Positions 1 to 7,248 are shown, numbered from the stretch's first letter. The stretch: 19,769 nucleotides of DNA from Kiritimatiellia bacterium (GCA_016303225.1 JAEDMC010000033.1:1-19769); one strand, 5' to 3'. Notes: generated by a model not told the origin, from the sequence alone. Program-made: numbers and translations.

Positions 1-2
1 CG

Positions 3-137
3 GCGAAGTGCGGCCCCGTCACCTACGACGGGAACCTCTATTTCCGCACGATCGACGCCGCGACCCATCCCGAATTCGTGACGGGCCCCGGCGCGCTTGA
101 GGCCATCTCGCCCGGCACGATCGCGATCTTCCGCTAG
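3..137 (+). CDS. 3' end of an unidentified gene (partial)
   Basis: An open frame runs in from the window edge and stops at TAG 135-137, giving the last 44 residues of a protein that ends in GALEAISPGTIAIFR. High GC and GC-rich third positions match the genes that follow, so it is very likely coding. It is too short to assign to a family. It lies 85 bp upstream of the next gene and may be the first visible member of the same operon. The gap holds only a short GC-rich inverted repeat (ggggc/gcccc near 153-167), too weak to call a terminator. Confidence 0.6.
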   Translation, partial: AKCGPVTYDGNLYFRTIDAATHPEFVTGPGALEAISPGTIAIFR

Positions 138-222
138 GGCCTTTCACAGGCCGGGGCGTCCCGCCCCGCCAGGAGAAGACCGCAGGTTTCGAAGGAGATT
201 TCTCGGACATGGGAGGTAAACG

Positions 223-867
223 ATGAACGCATGCGTGTTCTGTACGATGGTCCTATTGGGGATTGCCGCCTCGGCGGACGTCGTGGACGCGGTGCCGGGC
301 GACCACCCGCACTGGTCGACGGTGACGGGCGGCGTCTACGCCGCGACCTGGGACTGGAGCTGGGCCGCGGACACGGCGACGCACGTGAAGCTCGTCGCGA
401 CGGGCCCGTCCGTCACGGCCGAGGCGACGCTGCCGAAGCCGGCGACGGCCTTCGAGCTCAAGCTCCCGCCGGGCGACGGCACGGCCTTCGACCTCGCGCT
501 CACGTTCACGGACGGCACGGCGCCGGTCGCGCCCGAGATGAAGGCGCGCCTCTACGCGGCGGCGAAGCTCGAGGACGACGTGCGCGCGCCGGACCGCACG
601 GGTACGTGGGCGTACCGCGGCGACGCGCTCATTCCGTACGACGCCGCCTGGACGAACGCGGCCGCGGGCGCCCGGCTCGCGGCGCGGAACGCGAAGACCG
701 GCGCGGAGACGAACGTCACGGCGACGGCGGCCTGGGGCGCGGTGCCCGCGCGGCGGCGCGACTTCGGGTCCGACACGTGGCATCTCACGCTCACGTTCGC
801 GGACGGCTCCACGCGCGAGGCGGACGTCCGGTTCGACCACGCGGGGCTTGCGATCGCGATTCGCTAG
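223..867 (+). CDS. Hypothetical exported beta-rich protein
   Basis: This 214-aa ORF is preceded by a good Shine-Dalgarno (GGGAGG about 8 nt before ATG 223). The N-terminus (MNACVFCTMVLLGIAASADV) is hydrophobic with a small-residue cleavage-like site near residues 17-19, but it lacks the usual positive charge, so export is probable rather than certain. The rest is rich in Thr, Ala and Asp with alternating hydrophobic residues, as in Ig-like or beta-sandwich folds. I do not recognise a family. The downstream SUMF1-fold gene starts 11 bp after the stop, so co-transcription is likely. The codon use (very high G/C at third positions) is the same as in its neighbours. Overlapping ORFs in other frames are by-products of the composition. 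Confidence 0.7.
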   Translation: MNACVFCTMVLLGIAASADVVDAVPGDHPHWSTVTGGVYAATWDWSWAADTATHVKLVATGPSVTAEATLPKPATAFELKLPPGDGTAFDLALTFTDGTAPVAPEMKARLYAAAKLEDDVRAPDRTGTWAYRGDALIPYDAAWTNAAAGARLAARNAKTGAETNVTATAAWGAVPARRRDFGSDTWHLTLTFADGSTREADVRFDHAGLAIAIR

Positions 868-877
868 GGAGGTTCAC

Positions 878-2203
878 ATGAAGACGAAGTTCGGAATGGT
901 GGCGCTTCTGGCGCTGGGCGCTCTCGCGGCAGGCGCCGCGGAGTGGACGGTTTCGGACGTGCGCGCGCGGCAGCGGCGTCCCTGGGACGGCACCGTCGAC
1001 ATCGACTTTCACGCGCGCGGCGCGGGGTGCTGCACGTTCGGTCTCGTGGTCTCGAACGGGAACGAGGCGGTGTCCGTCTCGGCCGCGTCCCTCGTCGGCG
1101 GCGAGGCGGTCGCGCTCGGCGAGGGCTACGTGCGCCTCACCTGGGACCCGACGGTGGATCATCCCGGCGAGGCCTTCCCGAAGGCCCGCTACTATCCCGT
1201 CGCGAAGCCGTGCGATGCGCCCCCGTACCTGGTCGTCGACCTGGAGACGGGCGCGAAGACGTTCCGCGGGCTCGACTTCGCGAACGAGGTCAACGCCGAC
1301 GCGTACAAGCTGCACAAGCTCGCGCTCCGCTACGTGCCCGCCACGACGTCTGACACGTGGAAGGCGATGAGCGGCGGCGACGACTTCTTCTACATGGGGC
1401 TCGAGGACGGCTTCACGAGCACGGACAACGGCACGGGCGTCGAGGCGCCGTCCCGGTCGAAGCCGCGGCATCCGGTCCGCCTCACGCGCGGCTACTACCT
1501 CGGCGTCTTCGAGGTCACGCAGCAGCAGTGGCGGGACCTCTGGGGCTCGTGGAAGGGCTGGTACACGCAGCCGGACGACCGTCCGACGCGGCCGATCGAG
1601 TCCGTGGGCATGACTGAGGTCCGCGGTTCGAACGGCGCCGGCTTCAACTGGCCCGACGACGGACATGCCGTGCACGGGAACACGTTCCTCGGCTGCCTGC
1701 GCTACCGCACCGGCCTCGCGTTCGACCTGCCCACCGAGGCGCAGTGGGAGTTCGCGTGCCGCGCGGGGACGACCGGCATCCGCTACGCGTCCGACGCGAA
1801 GGCGATCGGCCGCTACTGGAACAACTGGAGCGACATGGGCTACACGACGGAGCAGCTGACGAACGAGGCGTACCGGGCGGAGATCCGGGCGGCGGGCGGC
1901 GCCACGGCGAAGGTCGGCTCGTACGCGCCGAACGCCTGGGGCTTCTACGACATGCTCGGCAACGTGCAGGAGTTCTGCCTGGACGCATCCATGGCCAGCG
2001 ACGCGAGCGTGAAGTACGCGTCCGGCCTCCAGACCGATCCGACGGGGCCGTCCTATTCCGATCCCTGGCGCATCGTGCGCGGCGGATGCTGGTGGGAGTA
2101 CGCGAAACGGAGCACGGCGGTGTACCGCGAGCTCGACGGGTGGAAGGCGAGGGTCACGACGGGCCTCCGGGTCTGTCTCGACGCCGGGGAGGTGGTGAAG
2201 TGA
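878..2203 (+). CDS. Exported SUMF1/FGE-sulfatase-fold protein
   Basis: This is a 441-aa protein. ATG 878 is preferred over an in-frame upstream ATG (848) because GGGAGG lies 6 nt before it and the protein then opens with a clean signal peptide (MKTKFGMVALLALGALAAG, cut near residue 20). Residues about 20-150 form a beta-rich N-terminal domain shared with the next gene. Residues about 180-438 carry SUMF1-domain landmarks: GYYLGVFEVTQQQW, FDLPTEAQWEFACRAG, NAWGFYDMLGNVQEF, IVRGGCWW and GLRVCL. Genuine formylglycine-generating enzymes use a cysteine pair shortly after the GGS-type motif. Here GGCWWEYAKRS has no such pair, so I infer a structural, binding or carrier role rather than sulfatase activation. 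Its stop overlaps the start of the next gene. Confidence 0.85.
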   Translation: MKTKFGMVALLALGALAAGAAEWTVSDVRARQRRPWDGTVDIDFHARGAGCCTFGLVVSNGNEAVSVSAASLVGGEAVALGEGYVRLTWDPTVDHPGEAFPKARYYPVAKPCDAPPYLVVDLETGAKTFRGLDFANEVNADAYKLHKLALRYVPATTSDTWKAMSGGDDFFYMGLEDGFTSTDNGTGVEAPSRSKPRHPVRLTRGYYLGVFEVTQQQWRDLWGSWKGWYTQPDDRPTRPIESVGMTEVRGSNGAGFNWPDDGHAVHGNTFLGCLRYRTGLAFDLPTEAQWEFACRAGTTGIRYASDAKAIGRYWNNWSDMGYTTEQLTNEAYRAEIRAAGGATAKVGSYAPNAWGFYDMLGNVQEFCLDASMASDASVKYASGLQTDPTGPSYSDPWRIVRGGCWWEYAKRSTAVYRELDGWKARVTTGLRVCLDAGEVVK

Positions 2204-4824
2204 ACATCCGCAATTCGATCGCCGCGTGCGTCGCCGCCGGACTCGTCTCGTGTCTCGCGTGGGGCGCGCCGAACTGGACGCTAGGGCCCGCCACGGGAAC
2301 GCAGCGGAAGCCGTGGAGCCGTCTCGTCGACGTGACGTTCAACGTGACGGCGCCCGCCAACGCGCAGGCCGGACTCTTCGGACTCGTCGTCTCGAACGCC
2401 ACCGGGGAGGTCGCGCGCCGGACCGCCGCGCAGCTCGAGCAGGACGGGCGCATCCGCGCCGGCGTCGCGCACGTCGTGTGGGATCCGATGAAGGACATTC
2501 CCGGCCGCGCGCTCGCCGACCTGACGTACCATCCCTACGTGGAGGCGGAGAACGACGGCACGTATCTCGACGTGGATCTCGGGACCGGCGCGGCCACGTA
2601 CCGGGACGCGTCCTTCGCGTCCGAGGTGAACGCCGACCTCTACAAGACGACGCACCTCGTGCTGCGGCGCGTGCCCGCGACGACGTCCCGCGAATGGACG
2701 GCGGCGCACGGCGGCGCGGAGACGTTCGTGCACGGCTGGCAGAACAACTACAACACGACCGGCATCCGCGCGATGACGCCGCATCCCGTCACGCTGACCG
2801 AGGGCTACTATCTTGGCGTCTTCGAAGTCACGCGGAAGCAGTGGGAGCTCGTGAGCGGCGGCGCCTGCCCCGCCTACTTCCTCGGCGACACGCGGCCCGT
2901 CGAATGCGCGACGTACACGGAGGTCCGCGGCGGACGCTGGCCGGCCGACGGACACGCGCAGGTCGGGCCGGACTCCTTCCTGGCGCGCCTGCGCGCGCGC
3001 ACCGGCCTCGCGTTCGACCTGCCGACGACCGCGCAGTGGGAGCACGCGGCGCGCGCGGGGTCGTCCGCCAACCAGAACGGCCTGGCGGCCTATGCCCGCT
3101 TCTGGGAGGACGGCAAGGGCTGGAGCGAGAATCCGCCCGCGGACGTCGACCCCTCCGCCGGCGGCACGGGCGACGTGGGCTCGCTGGAACCGAACGCGTG
3201 GGGCTTCTACGACATGTGCGGCAACGTCTACGAGTGGTGCCTCGAATGGGACGGCCTTGCCGACCTGGACGCCACTCCGCAGGTCGATCCGGTCGGACCG
3301 AACAGCGCGACGAACAACCTCCGTCTCGCCAAGGGCGGGTCCTGGTGGAACTACAGCGGCGGCTCGGCGCCGGGCAACCAGTACGGGTTCGGCCCGGACT
3401 CCGCGCTGAAGTACCTCGGCCTGCGCGTCGCCCTGCCGTCCGGCTGCTCCGTCCCCGCGTCCCTCGCCGCGAAGGCCGCGCAGGAGGCGGCGGACGCCGA
3501 CACGCCGCCGCTGCGCGTGGGCGTGCTCGCGGACGTGCATGTCACGCACGCCGCCACGGACGGTTCGCGGCACGCGAACTCGGACTACTATCTGAAGCTG
3601 GCGTTCCGCCAGTTCAAGGCGCGGGGCGTGGACGCGGTCGTGATCGCGGGCGACATCGCGAACACGGGCCTCCGCTCCGAGCTGAAGGTCACGGGCGACG
3701 CGTGGCGCGAGGTGTTCCCCGGGAACAGGGACGATTCCGGCAGGCCGGTCGAGAAGGTCTTCGTCTACGGCAACCACGACGTCTTAGGTCCGCAGGACGG
3801 GACCGCGGCGGACGATCGCTACGTCCAGACGGACCGCGCGGCCGCGTGGCGGGAGGCGTTCGACGAGGACTACTCCGACGTCTACGTCAAGGACGTGAAG
3901 GGCTACAAGTTCGTCGGCGTGCACTGGGGGAAGGAGGCGGTCGAGTCGCCCGCGTTCCTCGCGGCCCACGCGTCCGAGCTCGCCGGCGCGAAGCCGTTCT
4001 TCCACGTCCAGCACCCGCATCCGCGGAACACCGTGTTCGGCAGCTGGGCCTGGGGCGCGGACGGTGGGAACTCCACGACGGCGCTCTCCGCCTTCACGAA
4101 CGCCGTCTCGATCTCCGGCCACTCGCACTACCCGTTCACCGACGGCCACGCGCTCTGGCAGGGCTCGTTCACCGCGCTCTGCCCCGCGTCCCTCTGCTAC
4201 ACGGGCCTGCCGTACGGACGCGAGAACGGCGAGGCGCGCTCCGGCGAGGTCAAGCACCAGGCGCAGATGTCGACGGACGGGCACCACGCGATGATCTTCA
4301 ATGTCTATGCCGACCGCATCGTCGTCGAGCGCTGGGACGTTGCGCATGCCGAACGCGTCGACGCGGACTGGACGATCCCGCTGCCCGTCACGGCGGACAA
4401 CATGCCGTGGACCTTCGCCGCGCAGGCCGCGCGCGAAGTCGCACCGGAGTTCCCGGAAGGCGCCGTCGCGGAGCTCTCGTGGAAGGAGAACCAGCCGCGG
4501 CGCGACGGCGTGCTCGAGCACCAGTTCTACGCGACGTTCCCCGCGGCGCTCCGCGGACCCGACCCGGCGCGCGTGCAGGAGTACATCGTCGAGACGGTCG
4601 TGCAGGGCAGCACCGTCGACTACGTCGCGAAAACGAAACGCGTCTTCGCGGACCGCTACTTCCTCGCGCCCGGCCGTATCGGCGAGACGGGGTCCTGCAC
4701 GGTGGGCTCGCGCGAGGACATCCCCTCCGGCGCGCGCCTCCACTTCCGCGTCACCCCCGTCGGCCCCTTCGGCACGGCCGGCCGCCCGATCGTCTCGCCC
4801 TGGAACACCAACTGGTCCTGGTAG
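2200..4824 (+). CDS. Exported SUMF1-fold / calcineurin-like phosphoesterase fusion
   Basis: This is an 874-aa protein. GTG 2200 is chosen because GGGGAGG sits about 8 nt upstream, the start overlaps the previous stop in a GTGA tetranucleotide, and a signal peptide follows (NIRNSIAACVAAGLVSCLAW). Residues about 25-160 match the N-terminal domain of the preceding protein. Residues about 180-415 are a SUMF1 fold (YYLGVFEVTRKQW, FDLPTTAQWEHAARAG, NAWGFYDMCGNVYEW, KGGSWW), again without the catalytic cysteine pair. Residues about 440-690 are a metallophosphoesterase with all the metal-site motifs: DVH 445-447, GDIANTG from 484, GNHD 524-527, H605/H607 and GHSH 640-643. Residues about 735-874 look like an Ig or fibronectin-type tail. 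The substrate is unknown; it probably acts outside the cytoplasm on phosphodiesters or phosphomonoesters. Confidence 0.88.
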   Translation: MNIRNSIAACVAAGLVSCLAWGAPNWTLGPATGTQRKPWSRLVDVTFNVTAPANAQAGLFGLVVSNATGEVARRTAAQLEQDGRIRAGVAHVVWDPMKDIPGRALADLTYHPYVEAENDGTYLDVDLGTGAATYRDASFASEVNADLYKTTHLVLRRVPATTSREWTAAHGGAETFVHGWQNNYNTTGIRAMTPHPVTLTEGYYLGVFEVTRKQWELVSGGACPAYFLGDTRPVECATYTEVRGGRWPADGHAQVGPDSFLARLRARTGLAFDLPTTAQWEHAARAGSSANQNGLAAYARFWEDGKGWSENPPADVDPSAGGTGDVGSLEPNAWGFYDMCGNVYEWCLEWDGLADLDATPQVDPVGPNSATNNLRLAKGGSWWNYSGGSAPGNQYGFGPDSALKYLGLRVALPSGCSVPASLAAKAAQEAADADTPPLRVGVLADVHVTHAATDGSRHANSDYYLKLAFRQFKARGVDAVVIAGDIANTGLRSELKVTGDAWREVFPGNRDDSGRPVEKVFVYGNHDVLGPQDGTAADDRYVQTDRAAAWREAFDEDYSDVYVKDVKGYKFVGVHWGKEAVESPAFLAAHASELAGAKPFFHVQHPHPRNTVFGSWAWGADGGNSTTALSAFTNAVSISGHSHYPFTDGHALWQGSFTALCPASLCYTGLPYGRENGEARSGEVKHQAQMSTDGHHAMIFNVYADRIVVERWDVAHAERVDADWTIPLPVTADNMPWTFAAQAAREVAPEFPEGAVAELSWKENQPRRDGVLEHQFYATFPAALRGPDPARVQEYIVETVVQGSTVDYVAKTKRVFADRYFLAPGRIGETGSCTVGSREDIPSGARLHFRVTPVGPFGTAGRPIVSPWNTNWSW

Positions 4825-4844
4825 CATCCCCCTGCCTTGGGTTG

Positions 4845-4863
4845 CGCGCCGGCCCCCGGCGCG
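4845..4863 (+). terminator. GC hairpin after the exported-protein operon
   Basis: The arms CGCGCCGG and CCGGCGCG pair perfectly (8 bp) around a CCC loop, 20 bp after the operon's stop codon. There is no T-run, so this is at best a weak or Rho-assisted terminator. A related unit (cttgggtcgcgcgccggg) recurs about 60 bp downstream at 4900-4917, so it may instead be repeat-derived. From here to 5188 no gene was seen, only the repeats listed next. Confidence 0.35.
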
Positions 4864-4944
4864 TGTGAACCGACGGCCCCGCACGCGCCCCCCCGCGCTT
4901 GGGTCGCGCGCCGGGCCCGTGGGGCGCCGTCTGCCTGCGGCGCT

Positions 4945-4988
4945 GAACCACGGACAGACCGACAGACGCGGACGGACACCGACAGTGG
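4945..4988 (-). repeat. Dispersed TCTGTCCGT repeat, copy 1 (inverted)
   Basis: Read on the - strand this stretch gives CGTCTGTCGGTCTGTCCGTG followed by GTTC. It closely matches + strand 19429-19452 in the last intergenic region. Both copies are followed by GC-rich sequence containing gccg and gggg. The two copies are inverted relative to each other and 14.5 kb apart, so recombination between them could invert the whole segment. Confidence 0.6.
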
Positions 4989-4997
4989 AATCCAACC

Positions 4998-5160
4998 CGC
5001 GCCCACGGCCCCGCACGCCCCGCATCAAAACACAGGATGACAAGATGAACGGGATTTCCCGAAGCCCCGCGCGATCCTGTCAATCCTGCCCATCCAGCCG
5101 TCCTGTTCCGTCACCGCCCGCGTAACGCGGCCCCGCACTACGGAACGCTCCGAAGCGGAA
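4998..5160 (+). repeat. ~150-bp direct repeat flanking the AbiE remnant, copy 1
   Basis: Three blocks occur in the same order in copy 2 (6300-6449): CGCGCCCACGG; then a block opening CATCAAAACA, running through AGGATGA and GATGAACGGGA, and ending in ATCCTGT, ATCCTGCC; and finally GGAACGCTCCGAAGCGGAA (5142-5160). The middle block is self-complementary (AGGAT against ATCCT), so an RNA copy could fold. It resembles non-coding intergenic elements; no ORF is supported. Confidence 0.75.
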
Positions 5161-5188
5161 TACATTGAGTCAAAGGCGAGTTGGTCCA

Positions 5189-5218
5189 TTGACTCTCTCC
5201 AGGTTGGTTTGATATACT
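5189..5218 (+). promoter_or_regulatory. Sigma-70-type promoter of abiEi-like gene
   Basis: TTGACT (5189-5194), an 18-bp spacer and TATACT (5213-5218), with TG two bases before the -10 (TGA-TATACT, extended -10). The -35 also forms the right arm of an inverted repeat, GAGTCAA (5167-5173) against TTGACTC (5189-5195). This is the best-matching promoter in the window. Confidence 0.75.
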
Positions 5219-5227
5219 TTGGTCAAA

Positions 5228-5248
5228 AGTAATACGAACTGTATTACT
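5228..5248 (+). promoter_or_regulatory. Palindromic operator candidate (AbiEi autoregulation)
   Basis: AGTAATAC (5228-5235), GAACT, GTATTACT (5241-5248) form a perfect 8-bp inverted repeat. It begins 9 bp after the -10 and ends 6 bp before ATG 5255, so it covers the predicted transcription start. AbiEi antitoxins are known to repress their own promoters by binding inverted repeats, which makes this a likely operator. Confidence 0.65.
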
Positions 5249-5254
5249 AATGAC

Positions 5255-5782
5255 ATGAAAAAAGACGTCTATACCGATATCTGGGACTATGCGGCGGATC
5301 ACTATGGTGTGATCACGACGCAGGAGGCCGCTGTTTTGGGAGTGCCGAAACAGCATCTCGTCACGATGTCCAATCGCGGCGCCCTGACGCGTCTCGGTCA
5401 TGGCGTCTATCGGGTGAAGCATCATGTCTTCGGCCAGAACGACGTCTATGCGCACACGGTCGCGCAGGTCGGACCGTCGGGGTATCTGCGCGGCGCGTCC
5501 GTCCTTGCGATGTTCCGGCTGTGCCCGACGAATCCGAACCTCGTCTATGTCGGAACGCCGGTGCGCTGCCGCCGCCGTCTGCCCAAAGGCGTCGTGCTTG
5601 CCGACCGCAAGACATGCGACTGCGTGGAATACGAGGGAATCCGTTCCGAGCCGGTTGTCCAGGCCTTGCGGACGGCCTGGGACGAAGGGATGGTCGAGCG
5701 GACGCGAATTGCCGAAGCCGCCCAACGGGCGTGCGAGAAGGGCTTGCTGACAAATGAAGAAGCTGCCAAATTCAAGGAATAA
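5255..5782 (+). CDS. AbiEi-type antitoxin (type IV TA), toxin partner broken
   Basis: This is a 175-aa protein. ATG 5255 is taken because an upstream in-frame start at 5219 would lie on the -10 and include the operator. The N-terminus (residues about 3-60: IWDYAADHYGVITTQEAAVLG, then ALTRLGHGVYRV) is the winged helix-turn-helix typical of AbiEi_4 proteins. The remainder fits the antitoxin C-terminal domain, ending RTRIAEAAQRACEKGLLTNE. AbiEi proteins repress their operon and neutralise the AbiEii nucleotidyltransferase toxin. The promoter and palindrome upstream support self-regulation. The reading frame is intact and overlaps the toxin remnant by 29 bp, the usual AbiE layout. With the toxin deleted, this is an orphan antitoxin that may still act against related toxins elsewhere. 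Confidence 0.8.
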   Translation: MKKDVYTDIWDYAADHYGVITTQEAAVLGVPKQHLVTMSNRGALTRLGHGVYRVKHHVFGQNDVYAHTVAQVGPSGYLRGASVLAMFRLCPTNPNLVYVGTPVRCRRRLPKGVVLADRKTCDCVEYEGIRSEPVVQALRTAWDEGMVERTRIAEAAQRACEKGLLTNEEAAKFKE

Positions 5783-6120
5783 CCTGAACCGCAGCATTCT
5801 TCGCTACGCACAGTCCGACATCCGGGCGGTTGCGTTGCGCATGGAACAGTGACCGGGCGCATGACCTCATTGACCTGCAGCTGATCCTGGCGCACGCCCA
5901 GCCCGACTTCGTCACGACCCGCGCGATCTGCCGGAAGCTCTTCGCCTATCGCAAGTGCCAGCCCTGGCCGACGCGCGTCATGAAGAACGAGAAATGGGAG
6001 ATCGTCTATGAGGCCCAGAAAGGGGATCTTCCCGTCCTTCCCACGGTCGACGAAGCCGTCGCCTGGGCCAACGACCTCATCGCGCGCATCGACACGGCAA
6101 AGGAGGATGCCCATGCCTGA
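5754..6120 (+). pseudogene. AbiEii/AbiGii nucleotidyltransferase toxin remnant
   Basis: ATG 5754 opens a 32-residue frame (MKKLPNSRNNLNRSILRYAQ...) that ends at TGA 5850-5852. This fits an AbiEii N-terminus that overlaps the antitoxin gene. A second frame, shifted by one, then reads RAHDLIDLQLILA and about 75 more residues to TGA 6118, which is AbiEii C-terminal sequence. The whole central part, including the nucleotidyltransferase motifs (the GG-S/T and acidic residues), is missing. An internal deletion of roughly 170 codons with a frameshift near 5838-5856 explains this. The toxin must be inactive. The assignment relies on gene order and on the RAHDL-DLQL motif. Confidence 0.75.
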
Positions 6121-6164
6121 TCTCTCGAATGACAGCACGCGCCACGCCCCTGGAGCGCGCCAAT

Positions 6165-6281
6165 AACCAGGAACCGTCCACCAGTGCCCAGAAACCAGAA
6201 ACTGCGCCTGTGCACGTCAGCCGCTCCGCATGCATGTCTCGAGGCTACTGGTCGCTGGTCGCTCATCTCTGGTTCCTGGTT
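6165..6281. repeat. Long-loop inverted repeat (AACCAGGAACC)
   Basis: AACCAGGAACC (6165-6175) and GGTTCCTGGTT (6271-6281) are perfect 11-bp inverted copies 95 bp apart. Related imperfect units (cagaaaccagaaact, ctggtcgctggtcgctc) lie between them. The region 6121-6509 contains no credible gene, only this element and the direct repeat that follows. It probably derives from an intergenic repeat. Confidence 0.55.
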
Positions 6282-6299
6282 GCTCGGTCTCTTTTCCGC

Positions 6300-6449
6300 C
6301 CGCGCCCACGGCTCCACATGCCCTACATCAAAACAGGATGACATGATGACAGGATGAACGGGACTCCCCAGAACCCCGCGCAATCCTGTCGATCCTGCCA
6401 TACCGTCCGCGCGCCGCGTCCCTGCGCTTCGGATCGCTCCGCGGCGAAG
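6300..6449 (+). repeat. ~150-bp direct repeat flanking the AbiE remnant, copy 2
   Basis: This is the second copy of the element at 4998-5160, in the same orientation: CGCGCCCACGG, the CATCAAAACAGGATGACA ... GATGAACGGGA ... ATCCTGTC GATCCTGCC block (6326-6399), and GGATCGCTCCGCGGCGAAG (6431-6449). The copies bracket 1.3 kb that holds the AbiE locus. Each is followed within about 30-60 bp by the promoter of a toxin-antitoxin gene. Confidence 0.75.
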
Positions 6450-6509
6450 TCGCTTTCAGTTTGGCTCGGCCCGTCGGACAATCCGCGACGGGAATCTTTG
6501 TGCGAAATA

Positions 6510-6518
6510 TGGTATACT
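6510..6518 (+). promoter_or_regulatory. Extended -10 promoter of the zeta-like toxin
   Basis: TGG-TATACT (6510-6518) is an extended -10 element; no good -35 is present at the right distance. Predicted transcription would start at about 6525, only 2 nt before ATG 6527. No Shine-Dalgarno is visible, so the message may be leaderless. Confidence 0.5.
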
Positions 6519-6526
6519 AACCGCAA

Positions 6527-7093
6527 ATGAAGCAATTGTACATTCTCGCAGGTGCCAATGGGAGCGGCAAGAGTACGATTTCAAAGGTGCTTTTGCCTTC
6601 TGAGGGCATCGTCTATGTTAATCCTGATGACATTGCTCGAGAATTGAATCCTGCGGATCCTCCTTCGGCGAAAATTTCTGCAGGTCGGGAGACGTTGCGG
6701 CGAATTGATGAATTGTTGGACAAAGAAGTGTCGTTTGCCATTGAATCGACGTTGTCTGGTGCTGGTTACGTGGCAATGGTCAATCGGGCCAAGAATCTGG
6801 GCTATGATGTGACGATCGCCTATGTTTACGTCGATTCTCCCGAGTTCTGTCTTGAACGAATCCGAGTACGTGTCCAGAATGGTGGGCATGACGTTCCCGC
6901 AGATGACGTACGAAGACGTTATGATCGAAGCAAGTCTAACTTTGTTTCTCTTTATGCGCCTTTGGCCAATCATTGGATGTTGTACTATAATGGTGGCAAT
7001 GACCTGTTGCTTGTGGCGCATGGTAATGGATCGACAAGCGTGGTTGCTCAGGATCGATACAATTTGTTTATGGAGGGCATATGCCAGAAGTAG
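6527..7093 (+). CDS. Zeta-toxin-like P-loop kinase (COG4185-type)
   Basis: This is a 188-aa protein. It opens MKQLYILAGANGSGKST, a Walker A motif at residues 9-17 with K15 and S16. It continues with NPDDIA (32-37), SFAIESTLSG (69-78), and a basic RIRVRVQNGGHDVPADDVRRRY lid (from about 111) typical of zeta toxin and related predicted ABC-type ATPases. Zeta toxins phosphorylate UDP-activated amino sugars or other small substrates; which one applies here cannot be read from the sequence. The length is close to that of the family and no motif is lost. The gene is clearly richer in AT than the flanking genes, which suggests transfer. It overlaps the next small gene by 13 bp, a toxin-first toxin-antitoxin layout. 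Confidence 0.8.
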   Translation: MKQLYILAGANGSGKSTISKVLLPSEGIVYVNPDDIARELNPADPPSAKISAGRETLRRIDELLDKEVSFAIESTLSGAGYVAMVNRAKNLGYDVTIAYVYVDSPEFCLERIRVRVQNGGHDVPADDVRRRYDRSKSNFVSLYAPLANHWMLYYNGGNDLLLVAHGNGSTSVVAQDRYNLFMEGICQK

Positions 7094-7248
7094 TGGAAAA
7101 GGTGACACGGATCGGCAATCTGGCTGTCCATGCTGCGCAGGAGGAGAATAGACGCAAAGGCATTGCCAATGTCTACTCTCTTAATGGGAAGATCGTCTGG
7201 CAGTTGCCGGATGGGAGCATAACGACAGTTCGTCCGGCAGGATTGTGA
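7081..7248 (+). CDS. 55-aa partner of the zeta-like toxin (putative antitoxin)
   Basis: This short ORF starts at ATG 7081 inside the 3' end of the zeta-like gene (13-bp overlap), has GGAGGG immediately upstream (7072-7077), and ends at TGA 7246-7248. The protein runs MPEVVEKVTRIGNLAVHAAQ then EENRRKGIANVYSLNGKIVW and QLPDGSITTVRPAGL. An acidic/basic helical N-terminal half is followed by a beta-like C-terminal half (VYSLNGKIVWQLPDG). Small ORFs of this kind follow zeta/COG4185 genes in several loci, so an antitoxin role is inferred from position and overlap. I see no DNA-binding motif. It is shorter than many ORF-finder cut-offs and easily missed. Confidence 0.7.
   Translation: MPEVVEKVTRIGNLAVHAAQEENRRKGIANVYSLNGKIVWQLPDGSITTVRPAGL

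Noticed and set aside
878..2203. Active formylglycine-generating enzyme (sulfatase activator)
   Set aside because: The SUMF1 fold is clear, but the cysteine pair needed for oxidation is absent after the GGCWW motif, and no sulfatase gene is in view.
3784..5043. Long minus-strand ORF (419 codons), and similarly 2281-3777 minus and the long second + frame 2226-4868
   Set aside because: They overlap the SUMF1/phosphoesterase fusion, whose motifs are unmistakable. Their products are Arg/Gly/Ala-rich with no recognisable domains, as expected from antisense or shifted frames in DNA with up to about 80% G+C.
6113..6166. 17-codon ORF with a good AGGAGG site at the end of the AbiEii remnant
   Set aside because: The product is short and runs into repeat sequence, with no sign of conservation. 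It may be the start of a lost downstream gene, but this cannot be supported.
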